Assembly: GCF_000158955.1 (NCBI RefSeq) | Contig: NZ_GG657757.1 | Location: forward strand, 2,224,197-2,288,196 | Direction: 5' to 3' | DNA length: 64,000 nucleotides | Source of the DNA: Streptomyces viridochromogenes DSM 40736 | GTDB taxonomy: Bacteria > Actinomycetota > Actinomycetes > Streptomycetales > Streptomycetaceae | Shown here: positions 29,111-38,345 of the stretch, piece after piece | Layout: each line of letters starts with the position of its first letter | Position numbering within the stretch: the stretch's first letter is position 1 | Position numbers and translations under genes: made by a program | The notes under the pieces: model-generated | What the model saw: only the letters and a program-made list of their open reading frames with translations | What the model was told of the DNA's origin: nothing | Database searches by the model: none

Positions 29111-32100
29111 TCAGCCCGCCAGGCAGGACGGTCCGAGCAGCACCTTCAGGTCGCCGAAGAGCGCCGGGTCGGGCTTCACCCGGTGCCGGTCCAGACGCAG
29201 CACGGTCGTCTTGGTGGGTCCCTGGAGCTTGATCCGGACCTCGCTGTCGCCCCTGTGGTGGCTGAGGACCTCGCCCAGGCGGCTGACCAGCGGCGGTGTG
29301 ACCCGGGTGGCGGGGATGGTGAGGATCACGGGTGCGTTGGTGCCCGCGTTCGAGAGGTCCGGCACCATCAGCTCCATCGCGACGAGCCGTGGGATGTCCT
29401 CGCGCTTGTCGAGGCGGCCCTTGACGAACACCACGGCGTCCTCGACGAGTTGGGTCGAGACGAGCTGGTAGGTCGCGGGGAAGAACATGCACTCGATCGA
29501 GCCGGCGAGGTCCTCGACGGTGGCGATGGCCCAGGCGTTGCCCTGCTTGGTCATCTTGCGCTGGAGGCCGGAGATGATGCCGCCGATGGTGACCACGGAG
29601 CCGTCGGAGTAGTCACCGCCGGTCAGCTGGGAGATGCCCGCGTCGGCCTTGTCGGACAGGATGTGCTCCAGGCCGAACAGCGGGTGGTCGGAGACGTACA
29701 GACCGAGCATCTCCCGCTCCTGGGCGAGCAGATAGGTCTTGTCCCACTCGTCGGGGGAGAACTCCACGTCGAGCCCGAAGCCCGGCTCGCTGCTCTCGTC
29801 CTCGCCCATGCCGCCGAAGAGGTCGAACTGCCCCTCGGCCTCCTTGCGCTTGACCGCGACCACGTTGTCGATCATCGGTTCGTAGTGCGCGGTCAGGCCC
29901 TTGCGGGTGTGGCCCATGGCGTCGAAGGCGCCGGCCTTGATCAGCGATTCGGTGGTGCGCTTGTTGCAGACCACCGCCTCCACCTTGTCGAGGTAGTCCG
30001 GGAAGGAGACGTACTTCCCCTTGGCCTTGCGGCACCTGATGATCGACTCGACGACGTTCGTACCGACGTTGCGGACGGCGGAGAGGCCGAAGAGGATCAC
30101 GTCGTCGCCCTGGGCCGCGAAGTTGGACATCGACTCGTTGACGTCCGGCGGGAGCACCTTGATGCCCATGCGGCGGCACTCGTTGAGGTAGACGGCCGAC
30201 TTGTCCTTGTCGTCCTTCACCGAGGTGAGCAGGGCGGCCATGTACTCGGCGGGGTGGTTCGCCTTCAGGTAGGCGGTCCAGTACGAGACCAGGCCGTACG
30301 CGGCGGAGTGCGCCTTGTTGAACGCGTAGCCGGCGAAGGGGACCAGCACGTCCCACAGGGCCTGGATGGCCTCGTCGCTGAAGCCCTTCTTGCGGGCGCC
30401 CTCCTGGAAGAGGACGAAGTTCTTCGCCAGTTCCTCGGGCTTCTTCTTGCCCATGACGCGGCGGAGGATGTCGGCCTCGCCGAGCGAGTAGCCGGCGATG
30501 ATCTGGGCGGCCTTCTGCACCTGCTCCTGGTAGACGATCAGGCCGTGGGTGACGTCCAGGACTTCCCTGAGGGGCTCCTCCAGCTCGGGGTGGATCGGCG
30601 TGATCTCCTGCTGGCCGTTCTTTCGAAGGGCGTAGTTCGTGTGGGAGTTCATGCCCATCGGGCCCGGGCGGTACAGGGCCGACACGGCGGAGATGTCTTC
30701 GAAGTTGTCCGGCTTCATCAGCCGGAGCAGGGACCGCATGGGGCCGCCGTCGAACTGGAAGACGCCGAGGGTGTCGCCGCGCTGGAGCAGTTCGAAGGTC
30801 GTGGGGTCGTCGAGGGGGAGGCTCAGGAGATCGATGTCGATCCCCTTGTTGGACTTCACCATCTTGACGGCGTCGTCCATGATCGTCAGGTTGCGCAGGC
30901 CCAGGAAGTCCATCTTCAGCAGGCCGAGCGACTCGCAGCTCGGGTAGTCCCACTGGGTGATGGTGACGCCGTCGGTGTGCCTGACCCAGACCGGGACGTG
31001 GTCGGTGATGGTCTCGCTGGACATGATCACGCCGGCGGCGTGCACGCCCATCTGCCGGACCAGGCCCTCGACGCCCTTGGCGGTGTCGATGACCTTCTTC
31101 ACGTCGGGCTCGTTCTCGTACATCGCCCGGATCTCGCCCGCCTCCGAGTAGCGGGGGTGCTCGGGGTTGGTGATGCCGTCGAGGTTGATGCCCTTGCCGA
31201 GGACGTCGGCGGGCATGGCCTTGGTGAGGCGGTCGCCCATCGCGTAGGGGTAGCCGAGTACGCGCGCGGAGTCCTTGATCGCGTTCTTGGCCTTGATGGT
31301 GCCGTACGTGCCGATCATGGCGACCTTGTCGGCGCCGTACTTCTCCGTCACGTACCGGATCACCTCGACGCGCCGGCGCTCGTCGAAGTCGATGTCGACA
31401 TCGGGCATGGAGATGCGCTCGGGGTTGAGGAACCGCTCGAAGATCAGGCCGTGCGGGATGGGGTCGAGGTCGGTGATGCCGAGGGCGTAGGCGACGATCG
31501 AGCCGGCCGCGGAGCCTCGGCCGGGGCCGACCGCGATGCCCTGCTTCTTGGCCCACATGATGAAGTCGGCGACCACGAGGAAGTAGCCCGGGAAGCCCAT
31601 CGAGATGATGGTGTCCATCTCGTACTCGACCTGCTTCATGCGGTCGTCCGGGATGCCGTCCGGGAAGCGGCGGTGCATGCCGCGCAGGGTCTCCTCGCGG
31701 AACCAGCTGACCTCGGTGTACCCCTCCGGGATGTCGAACTTGGGCATCAGGTCGCGCTTCTCGAACATGCCCGTGGTGTCGACCATCTCGGCGATCAGCC
31801 GGGTGTTGGCGCAGCCCTCCTGCCAGGCGTCCGAGGAGTCGATGGCGTACATCTCGTCCGTGGACTTCAGGTAGTAGCCGGTGCCGTCGAACCTGAAGCG
31901 GTCCGGGTCGGAGAGGTTCTTGCCGGTCTGGATGCACAGCAGGGCGTCGTGGGCCGACGCCTCGTGCGCGTACGTGTAGTGCGAGTCGTTGGTGACCAGC
32001 GGGGGGATGCCGAGCTTCTTGCCGATCTCCAGCAGACCGTCACGGACCCGGTGCTCGATCTCGATGCCGTGGTCCATCAGCTCCAGGAAGTAGCGGTCCT

Positions 32101-32650
32101 TGCCGAAGATGTCCTGGTAGTCGGCGGCGGCCTTCAGGGCCTCGTCGAAGTGGCCGAGGCGCAGCCGGGTCTGGACCTCGCCGGAGGGGCAGCCGGTGGA
32201 GGCGACGATCCCCTCGGACCACTGGGCGATGGTCTCCTTGTCCATCCGGGGCCACTTCTGGAGCCAGCCCTCGGCGTACGCATCGGAGGACAGCCGGAAG
32301 AGGTTGTGCAGGCCGGTCGAGTTCACCGCCCACATCGTCTTGTGGGTGTAACCACCGGAACCGGAGACGTCGTCCCGCTTCTGGTGCGGCTGGCCCCACT
32401 GGATCTTGCGCTTGTTGCGGCGGGACTCGGGCGCGACATACGCCTCGATGCCGATGATCGGCGTGACCCCGGCCTTCTGCGCCGTGTGGAAGAAGTCGTA
32501 CGCCCCGTGGAGGTTGCCGTGGTCGGACATGGCGATGTGCGACATGCCCATCTCGTTGCACGCGTTGAACATGTCCTTCAGCCGCGCGGCACCGTCCAGC
32601 AGCGAGTACTGGGTGTGGACGTGCAGGTGCGTGAACGGCGGCTTTGACAC
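29111..32650 (-). CDS. dnaE: DNA polymerase III alpha subunit
   Basis: DnaE is the replicative polymerase. The 1179-residue product starts with the PHP domain (FTHLHVHTQYSLLDGAARLKD and ISMSDHGN-type metal ligands). The palm domain carries the catalytic triad region ISMPDVDIDFDERRR and GPGRGSAAGSIVAYALGITD. The helix-hairpin-helix and OB-fold regions follow (VTIGGIISGLQRKMTKQGN). The GTG at 32650 follows GGAGG at 8 bases; an ATG 24 bases upstream and much longer extensions of the open frame lack such a signal. A TATGTT -10-like box lies just upstream. Confidence 0.98.
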   Translation of the reverse strand: MSKPPFTHLHVHTQYSLLDGAARLKDMFNACNEMGMSHIAMSDHGNLHGAYDFFHTAQKAGVTPIIGIEAYVAPESRRNKRKIQWGQPHQKRDDVSGSGGYTHKTMWAVNSTGLHNLFRLSSDAYAEGWLQKWPRMDKETIAQWSEGIVASTGCPSGEVQTRLRLGHFDEALKAAADYQDIFGKDRYFLELMDHGIEIEHRVRDGLLEIGKKLGIPPLVTNDSHYTYAHEASAHDALLCIQTGKNLSDPDRFRFDGTGYYLKSTDEMYAIDSSDAWQEGCANTRLIAEMVDTTGMFEKRDLMPKFDIPEGYTEVSWFREETLRGMHRRFPDGIPDDRMKQVEYEMDTIISMGFPGYFLVVADFIMWAKKQGIAVGPGRGSAAGSIVAYALGITDLDPIPHGLIFERFLNPERISMPDVDIDFDERRRVEVIRYVTEKYGADKVAMIGTYGTIKAKNAIKDSARVLGYPYAMGDRLTKAMPADVLGKGINLDGITNPEHPRYSEAGEIRAMYENEPDVKKVIDTAKGVEGLVRQMGVHAAGVIMSSETITDHVPVWVRHTDGVTITQWDYPSCESLGLLKMDFLGLRNLTIMDDAVKMVKSNKGIDIDLLSLPLDDPTTFELLQRGDTLGVFQFDGGPMRSLLRLMKPDNFEDISAVSALYRPGPMGMNSHTNYALRKNGQQEITPIHPELEEPLREVLDVTHGLIVYQEQVQKAAQIIAGYSLGEADILRRVMGKKKPEELAKNFVLFQEGARKKGFSDEAIQALWDVLVPFAGYAFNKAHSAAYGLVSYWTAYLKANHPAEYMAALLTSVKDDKDKSAVYLNECRRMGIKVLPPDVNESMSNFAAQGDDVILFGLSAVRNVGTNVVESIIRCRKAKGKYVSFPDYLDKVEAVVCNKRTTESLIKAGAFDAMGHTRKGLTAHYEPMIDNVVAVKRKEAEGQFDLFGGMGEDESSEPGFGLDVEFSPDEWDKTYLLAQEREMLGLYVSDHPLFGLEHILSDKADAGISQLTGGDYSDGSVVTIGGIISGLQRKMTKQGNAWAIATVEDLAGSIECMFFPATYQLVSTQLVEDAVVFVKGRLDKREDIPRLVAMELMVPDLSNAGTNAPVILTIPATRVTPPLVSRLGEVLSHHRGDSEVRIKLQGPTKTTVLRLDRHRVKPDPALFGDLKVLLGPSCLAG

Positions 32651-32866
32651 GGCTGCGGCCTCCAGGAAAAACATACGACCAATGGGGTCCGACAGGCTGC
32701 GGACAGTCTGGGGGACAGCGTCGAAGTCTATGCCCCGGCACTGACACTCGGGGGGCTGCCCCGCGTACCTTCGTGCGAGGGTCGCGGGCACTCCCGCGGA
32801 CCACAGCACGTTAGGCAGAGGACGGACCCGCCGTCCCCAGACGTACGCACCAGGAGGCACCCAGCG

Positions 32867-34192
32867 ATGTCGTTCCCGCAGCTCGACGAGGAGCACCGCG
32901 GTGAGGAGATCCTCGCCGTCTTCGACACCGCCTTCGGCGAGCTCCTGGCCGCCGACCCGGCCGCGTTCCGCGTGAAGTTCCGGAAGATGGCGGCCTCGGC
33001 CTTCGCCTTCTACCGGGGTACGGCGTGCCTCTTCTACCGCGACCTGGACGCAGAGAAGCGGGGCGGTCCGTATCTGGACGAGCGCACCTCGCGCGTGTGG
33101 ATCCACGGCGACCTGCACGCGGAGAACTTCGGCACGTACATGGACGCCAACGGCCGCCTGATCTTCAACGTCAACGACTTCGACGAGGCCTACGTCGGCC
33201 CCTTCACCTGGGACCTCAAGCGCTTCGCCGCGTCCATCGCCCTGATCGGGTACGCGAAGGCGCTCAGCGACGAGCAGATCTCCGAGCTGGTGCGGATCTA
33301 CGCGGTCGCCTACCGCGAGCGGATCCACGCCCTGGCCACCGGCGCCAAGAGCGACGAGGTGCCGCCGTTCACGCTGGACACCGCGCAGGGCCCGCTGCTG
33401 GACGCGCTGCGGGACGCCCGCTCGCTGACCCGGTTCGGCCTGCTGGAGTCGATGACGGAGATCCGTGACTTCGAGCGCCGTTTCGCACCGGGCGGCGGCT
33501 CGGTGGAGCTGGACGCGGCCACCCGCTACAAGGTGCTCGCCGCGTTCGACGGCTACCTGGAGACCCTGCCGGACAGCTCGCTGGCCCGCCCGGACTCCTA
33601 CCGCGTGAAGGACGTCGTGGGCCGCCGCGGCATCGGCATCGGCTCGGCGGGGCTGCCGTCGTACAACATCCTCCTGGAGGGCCACAGCGACGCCCTGGAG
33701 AACGATGTCGTGATCTACATCAAGCAGGCCCAGACCCCGGCGGTCTCCCGGCACATCACGGACCAGGCGATCCGCGACTACTTCCAGCACGAGGGGCACC
33801 GCACGGTCATCTCCCAGCGCGCCCTCCAGGCGCACGCCGACCCGTGGCTGGGCTGGACCGAGCTGGACGGCGCGGGCCAGCTGGTCGCCGAGGTCTCGCC
33901 GTACGCGGTGGATCTCGACTGGGGCGACATCGACGAGGCGGAGGAGATCGCCCAGGTGGTCGCCGACCTCGGCCGGGCCACGGCCACGATGCACTCGGCG
34001 GCGGACGACCAGTCCGGTGAGTCCCTGGTGCCGTTCTCCACGGAGCGGGCCATCGACGCGGCGATCGCCGCGGACGAGGAGGGCTTCGCACCGCTGCTGG
34101 TCGACTTCGCGCACGGCTACGGCGCACGCGCCCGTGCCGACCACCAGACCTTCGTGGATCTGTTCCGCAACGGAAGGATTCCGGGTCTGTGA
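32867..34192 (+). CDS. DUF2252 domain protein (kinase-like fold)
   Basis: The 441-residue protein has DUF2252 hallmarks: FRVKFRKMAASAFAFYRGTACLFYRDL, WIHGDLHAENFGTYMDANG (an APH-like HGDLHxxN loop), FNVNDFDEAYVGPFTWDLKRFAAS, and the later VVIYIKQAQTPAVSRH and GHRTVISQRALQAHADPWLGW. The HGDLH and NDFDE motifs resemble the catalytic and metal loops of aminoglycoside-phosphotransferase-like folds, but no activity is established. An AGGAGG lies 9 bases before the ATG. It is divergent from dnaE. Confidence 0.92.
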   Translation: MSFPQLDEEHRGEEILAVFDTAFGELLAADPAAFRVKFRKMAASAFAFYRGTACLFYRDLDAEKRGGPYLDERTSRVWIHGDLHAENFGTYMDANGRLIFNVNDFDEAYVGPFTWDLKRFAASIALIGYAKALSDEQISELVRIYAVAYRERIHALATGAKSDEVPPFTLDTAQGPLLDALRDARSLTRFGLLESMTEIRDFERRFAPGGGSVELDAATRYKVLAAFDGYLETLPDSSLARPDSYRVKDVVGRRGIGIGSAGLPSYNILLEGHSDALENDVVIYIKQAQTPAVSRHITDQAIRDYFQHEGHRTVISQRALQAHADPWLGWTELDGAGQLVAEVSPYAVDLDWGDIDEAEEIAQVVADLGRATATMHSAADDQSGESLVPFSTERAIDAAIAADEEGFAPLLVDFAHGYGARARADHQTFVDLFRNGRIPGL

Positions 34193-34249
34193 GGTTTTTG
34201 GCCGTCCGCGCCCTCACAGGCATCCTTTAGGGGTCCCTTACCGGCCTCC

Positions 34250-34966
34250 GTGACAGACTCTCCTTTCGCTATGGACATATCCGGGATCCAGCTCAGAGCC
34301 GTGCGCGCGGCGCTGTTCACGGCCGTGGTCGTGACGCTCAGCACCGCGTCGCACGTCCTGCTGTCCCAGGCCCCGCTGCCGGTGAGCACGGTGGCCGCGG
34401 TCGCCACCGCCGTGTTCGTGATCGCGTACGCCCTGGCGGGCCGCGAGCGTTCCTTCGGGCGGATCGCGGCCCTGCTGATCCCGCTGGAACTGGGCGCCGA
34501 CACGGTGTTCACCACGGGCCAGCACGCCTGTTACGGCCGGGCGGGCGGCCCGGTGGCAGGCCCGCTGCGGTCGGTCGGCCTGGACGTGCTGTGCGGGGGA
34601 GGCGAGGTCGGCACGCCGCTGGCCAGGATGGCCGGCGCCGCCGGCACGGACCGGCTCGCGGCCGCGGTCGCGCATGCCGACCCGGCCACCTCCTGGCTGC
34701 TGCTCGGCGCGCACATCGGCGTCGGCCTCGCCGCCGCCGTCTGGCTGCGCCGCGGCGAGCGGGCTCTGGCCCAGCTGCTGCGGGCGGTCACGGCTACGAC
34801 GTTCCGGCCGCTGCTGCTGGCGGTCGCCGCGGTGGCGGTGCGGCGGGCCCCGGCCGGGCGCCGGCTGCCCTCACGGGCCGCGGACCGCACGTCGACCGCC
34901 CGCGACCTGGTCCTCGCGTACTCCCTGGGACGGCGCGGACCGCCGTGCTCCCCCGCCTTCGCCTGA
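34250..34966 (+). CDS. hypothetical membrane protein
   Basis: The 238-residue protein is not recognised. It has about five hydrophobic segments (AALFTAVVVTLSTASHVLL, VAAVATAVFVIAYALAG, IAALLIPLELGADTVF, SWLLLGAHIGVGLAAAVWL, LLLAVAAVAVRRAP) and an Arg-rich C-terminal tail. A loop contains two cysteines (GQHACYGRAG, LDVLCGGGE). The start is GTG 34250, 57 bp after the DUF2252 gene, with no clear Shine-Dalgarno. Confidence 0.75.
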   Translation: MTDSPFAMDISGIQLRAVRAALFTAVVVTLSTASHVLLSQAPLPVSTVAAVATAVFVIAYALAGRERSFGRIAALLIPLELGADTVFTTGQHACYGRAGGPVAGPLRSVGLDVLCGGGEVGTPLARMAGAAGTDRLAAAVAHADPATSWLLLGAHIGVGLAAAVWLRRGERALAQLLRAVTATTFRPLLLAVAAVAVRRAPAGRRLPSRAADRTSTARDLVLAYSLGRRGPPCSPAFA

Positions 34967-35062
34967 GGCACCCGCCGTGACGCACGGCACTTTCGAGCAC
35001 GAGCAGTCCCCCTTACGTATTGCGCACACGACGTGTGCGTGTCCCCTACGGAGAACATCACC

Positions 35063-35881
35063 ATGAGCAAGCGGAACAGCCAGTCGGCGAAGACGGCGGC
35101 CCGGGAGCGGCTGCGCGCCGAGCGCGAGCGCGAGGCCAAGCGGGCGAAGGCCAAGCGGCAGATCGTCGTCGCCTGCTCCATCGTCGGCGTCCTGGCGATA
35201 GCCGGCGGCATCGGCTACGCGGTCGTCCAGGCCAACAAGCCCAGCTACTGGGAGGGCCAGAAGGACGCCAAGGTCGTCACCCCGGCCAACACCACGGGCA
35301 CCAAGGGCACCACGGTCGTCATCGGCAAGGACTCGGCCAAGAAGACCCTGAAGATCTACGAGGACCCGCGCTGCCCCGTCTGCGCCCAGTTCGAGCAGAC
35401 CGTCGGCTCGACCGTGAAGAAGGACATCGACGACGGCAAGTTCAAGATGCAGTTCGTCGGCGCCACGTTCATCGACAACAAGGACAACGGCGAGGGCTCC
35501 AAGAACGCCCTGAGCGCCCTGGGCGCCGCGCTGAACGTGAGCGACCAGGCGTTCCTCGACTACAAGGCCGCGCTGTACTCGGCGAAGTACCACCCGGACG
35601 AGACGACCGACAAGTTCAAGGACGACAGCTACCTGATCAAGGTCGCGAACACCGTCCCGGAGCTGAAGGGCAACAAGAAGTTCCAGGACGCGGTCGAGAA
35701 GGGCACCTACGACGCCTGGGCGATGGCCATGTCGAAGACCTTCGACGACAACAAGGACGGCGTGAAGGGCACTCCGGGCTTCGTCATGGACGGCAAGCAG
35801 CTCACGGCCGACAGCCAGGGCACGCCGCTGATGACGGTCGCCGACTTCAACCGGGTCGTGGGCGAGGCCCTCAAGAAGTAG
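35063..35881 (+). CDS. membrane-anchored DsbA-family thiol oxidoreductase (paralogue)
   Basis: The 272-residue protein has a Lys/Arg/Glu-rich cytoplasmic head (residues 1-35), one membrane segment (IVVACSIVGVLAIAGGIGYAVV), and a thioredoxin-fold domain with CPVC in YEDPRCPVCAQFEQ and a cis-Pro loop VKGTPGFVMDG. It has the same architecture as the protein at 6055-6831. The ATG at 35063 follows CGGAGA. An upstream in-frame GTG at 35033 lies in an inverted repeat and is a less likely start. A strong terminator follows the gene. Confidence 0.9.
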   Translation: MSKRNSQSAKTAARERLRAEREREAKRAKAKRQIVVACSIVGVLAIAGGIGYAVVQANKPSYWEGQKDAKVVTPANTTGTKGTTVVIGKDSAKKTLKIYEDPRCPVCAQFEQTVGSTVKKDIDDGKFKMQFVGATFIDNKDNGEGSKNALSALGAALNVSDQAFLDYKAALYSAKYHPDETTDKFKDDSYLIKVANTVPELKGNKKFQDAVEKGTYDAWAMAMSKTFDDNKDGVKGTPGFVMDGKQLTADSQGTPLMTVADFNRVVGEALKK

Positions 35882-35913
35882 TGACGGCGGGTCAGGGACC
35901 CACCACCGCGTGA

Positions 35914-35946
35914 AGAGCGGGCGAACTTTCCGAGTTCGCCCGCTCT
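35914..35946 (+). terminator. terminator hairpin after the DsbA-like gene
   Basis: A perfect 13-bp stem, AGAGCGGGCGAAC and GTTCGCCCGCTCT, flanks the loop TTTCCGA, 33 bases after the stop codon. Confidence 0.85.
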
Positions 35947-35953
35947 GGTGCAT

Positions 35954-35975
35954 ACCGATCAGTAACCTGATCGGT
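35954..35975 (+). promoter_or_regulatory. operator-like palindrome embracing a -10 box before phoD
   Basis: ACCGATCAG (35954-35962) and CTGATCGGT (35967-35975) are perfect 9-bp inverted arms around TAAC. A -10-like TAACCT (35963-35968) starts in the spacer, eight bases before the GTG at 35977. A repressor bound here would cover the -10 box of what looks like a leaderless promoter. I see no convincing PHO-box direct repeat, so PhoP control is not claimed. Confidence 0.5.
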
Positions 35976-35976
35976 C

Positions 35977-37647
35977 GTGACCAGTCGATACAGATCATCG
36001 AAGACGTCAGAGGGCCTCAACTCCCTCACCCCGCGCCGCCGTACGGTCGTCAAGGCCGCGGCGGCGACCGCTGTCCTGGCCGGACCGCTGGCGGCGGCCC
36101 TGCCCGCGCGCGCCGCCGACCAGGCCCCCGCCTTCCTGCACGGCGTCGCCTCCGGTGACCCGCTGCCGGACGGCATCCTGCTGTGGACCCGTGTGACGCC
36201 CGTACCGGAGGCCATACCCGGCTCCGGAATCGGCCCGGACACCGACGTCAGCTGGGTCGTCGCCAGGGACAAGGCGTTCACCACGGTCGTCGCCAAGGGC
36301 TCCACCACCGCGACCGCCGCCTCCGACCACACGGTGAAGGCCGACATCCGCGGCCTGGAACCGGCCACCGACTACTGGTTCCGCTTCTCCGCCGGCGGCA
36401 CCGACTCCCCCGCCGCCCGCACCCGCACCGCCCCGGCGGCCGACGCGGCCGTCACCAACCTCCGCTTCGGCGTGGTCTCCTGCGCCAACTGGGAGGCCGG
36501 CTGGTTCTCCCCGTACCGCCATCTCGCGGCCCGCGGCGACCTGGACGCCTGGCTGCACCTCGGCGACTACATCTACGAGTACGGCACCGGCGAGTACGCC
36601 ACCCGCGGCAAAGTCGTGCGCCCGCACGCCCCGGAGCACGAGATCGTCACGCTCGCCGACTACCGCGTCCGGCACGCGCGGTACAAGACCGACCCGGACC
36701 TCCAGGCGCTGCACGCGACGGCCCCGGTCGTGGCGATCTGGGACGACCACGAGTTCGCCAACGACACCTGGTCGGGCGGCGCCGAGAACCACACGGAGGG
36801 TGCGGAGGGCGCCTGGTCCGCCCGCCAGGCCGCGGCCAAGCAGGCCTACTTCGAGTGGATGCCGGTACGCCCGGCGCTCGCGGGCACCACCTACCGCCGG
36901 TTGCGCTTCGGCAAGCTGGCCGACCTCTCGCTGCTGGACCTGCGGTCCTTCCGCTCCCAGCAGGTGAAGGTCGGCAACGGCGGGGTCGACGACCCGGACC
37001 GTACGCTCACCGGCCGCGCCCAGCTCGACTGGCTCAAGTCGGGCCTGAAGGCCTCCGACACGACCTGGCGGCTGGTCGGCAACTCGGTGATGATCTCGCC
37101 GTTCGCCATCGGCTCGCTCTCCGCCGACCTGCTGAAGCCCCTCGCCAAGCTGCTCGGCCTGCCGCAGGAGGGACTCGCTCTCAACACCGACCAGTGGGAC
37201 GGCTACACCGACGACCGCCGCGAACTGCTGGCCCACCTGCGCGCGAACGCGATCCGCAACACCGTCTTCCTCACCGGCGACATCCACATGGCGTGGGCCA
37301 ACGACGTGCCGGTGGACGCCGGCACCTATCCGCTGTCGCCGTCGGCCGCCACGGAGTTCGTCGTCACCTCGGTCACCTCGGACAATCTCGACGACATCGT
37401 CAAGGTCCCCGAGGGGACGGTCTCGTCCGTCGCCTCGCCCGTCATCCGCGCCGCCAACCGGCACGTCCACTGGGTCGACACCGACCGCCACGGCTACGGC
37501 GTCCTGGACATCACGGCCGAGCGCGCGCAGATGGACTACTACGTCGTCTCCGACCGCACCGAGCGCGACGCCACGGCCGCCTGGGCCCGCTCGTACCGCA
37601 CACGCAGCGGCACGCAGAAGGTCGAGCGCGCCTACGACCCTGTGTAA
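35977..37647 (+). CDS. phoD: secreted alkaline phosphatase D
   Basis: PhoD is a Tat-exported, Ca/Fe-dependent phosphodi-/monoesterase that frees phosphate outside the cell. The 556-residue precursor has the twin-arginine motif [17 protein letters not shown] and a likely cleavage site near ARAADQ. The mature enzyme shows [62 protein letters not shown] and TGDIHMAW, the metal-binding acidic and His motifs of the family. The GTG at 35977 lies directly after an operator-like palindrome with no Shine-Dalgarno. Confidence 0.95.
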   Translation: MTSRYRSSKTSEGLNSLTPRRRTVVKAAAATAVLAGPLAAALPARAADQAPAFLHGVASGDPLPDGILLWTRVTPVPEAIPGSGIGPDTDVSWVVARDKAFTTVVAKGSTTATAASDHTVKADIRGLEPATDYWFRFSAGGTDSPAARTRTAPAADAAVTNLRFGVVSCANWEAGWFSPYRHLAARGDLDAWLHLGDYIYEYGTGEYATRGKVVRPHAPEHEIVTLADYRVRHARYKTDPDLQALHATAPVVAIWDDHEFANDTWSGGAENHTEGAEGAWSARQAAAKQAYFEWMPVRPALAGTTYRRLRFGKLADLSLLDLRSFRSQQVKVGNGGVDDPDRTLTGRAQLDWLKSGLKASDTTWRLVGNSVMISPFAIGSLSADLLKPLAKLLGLPQEGLALNTDQWDGYTDDRRELLAHLRANAIRNTVFLTGDIHMAWANDVPVDAGTYPLSPSAATEFVVTSVTSDNLDDIVKVPEGTVSSVASPVIRAANRHVHWVDTDRHGYGVLDITAERAQMDYYVVSDRTERDATAAWARSYRTRSGTQKVERAYDPV

Positions 37648-37667
37648 GAGCCGGCCTTGACGACTTC

Positions 37668-38246
37668 CTAGAGGGATTCGAGGAAGCCGAGCGCCACCCG
37701 CCAGGTGGCCTCGGCGGCCTCCTCGTCGTAGTCGGGCAGGTCGGGGTCGGTGTAGAGGTGGCCGGCCCCCGCGTACCGGTACACCTCCACGTCGGCGCCG
37801 GTCCGGCCCATCTGGAGATACCAGGCGCTGAGCCAGTCGTCCGTCTCGAAGGGGTCCGGCTCCGCCACATGCAGCTGGACCGGCAGGTCCTCCGCGGTGA
37901 CGCCGGGCGCGATGTCCGACGTGCCGTGCAGGAGCAGCAGGCCGCGCGCCTTCTCGTCGCCGAGGGCGAGGGTCTGCGCGATGGAGGCGCCGAGCGAGAA
38001 CCCCGCGTACACCAGCCCGCGCTCCGAGTAAGGCGCGGCGGCCAGCACGGCCCGCTTCAGCAGCTCGTCCTTGCCGATCTTCTCGTTGTGCTCCATCCCC
38101 TCCTCGACCGTGTCGAACGTACGCCCGTCGAAGAGGTCGGGGGTCCACACCTCGTGTCCGGCCGCGCGCAGTCTGTCAGCGGCCTGGAGCACCGCGGGCC
38201 GCAACCCCTGGGTCGAGTGAAAGAGCATGATGTTCATGTAGGCCAT
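37668..38246 (-). CDS. dienelactone hydrolase family protein
   Basis: The 192-residue alpha/beta hydrolase has the nucleophile region VYAGFSLGASIAQTLALG, where the position is Ser where many dienelactone hydrolases have Cys. LLLLHGTSDIAP and the His-containing AGAGHLYTDPDLPDYDE supply further expected motifs. Substrate unknown. The ATG at 38246 (MAYMNIMLFHS) is preferred to a TTG 21 bases upstream. It converges with phoD, with a gap of only 20 bases. Confidence 0.87.
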   Translation of the reverse strand: MAYMNIMLFHSTQGLRPAVLQAADRLRAAGHEVWTPDLFDGRTFDTVEEGMEHNEKIGKDELLKRAVLAAAPYSERGLVYAGFSLGASIAQTLALGDEKARGLLLLHGTSDIAPGVTAEDLPVQLHVAEPDPFETDDWLSAWYLQMGRTGADVEVYRYAGAGHLYTDPDLPDYDEEAAEATWRVALGFLESL

Positions 38247-38332
38247 GGTGCCAGCGGGGTGTGACAACCCGGCTTGGCGGCACTACCCAGGACGCAGCGG
38301 AAGTCACATGTTCATGCCCCCCGGGAGCCGGT

Positions 38333-38338
38333 TAGGTT
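38333..38338 (+). promoter_or_regulatory. -10 box of a probable leaderless mscS promoter
   Basis: TAGGTT is seven bases upstream of the ATG at 38346, with only GC-rich sequence and no Shine-Dalgarno match between. Confidence 0.5.
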
Positions 38339-38345
38339 CGGGGGC

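Noticed and set aside
29111..34144. 1677-codon open frame extending dnaE far upstream
   Set aside because: The extension runs antisense through the DUF2252 gene. DnaE similarity begins at 32650, where a GGAGG-spaced GTG exists.
35033..35062. Earlier GTG start for the second DsbA-like gene
   Set aside because: It lies in an inverted repeat (CGCACAC/GTGTGCG) without a Shine-Dalgarno; ATG 35063 has GGAGA at good spacing.
35915..35950. Possible PHO box before phoD
   Set aside because: GTTCGCCCGC is one arm of the 13-bp terminator stem and is not present as 11-bp direct repeats.
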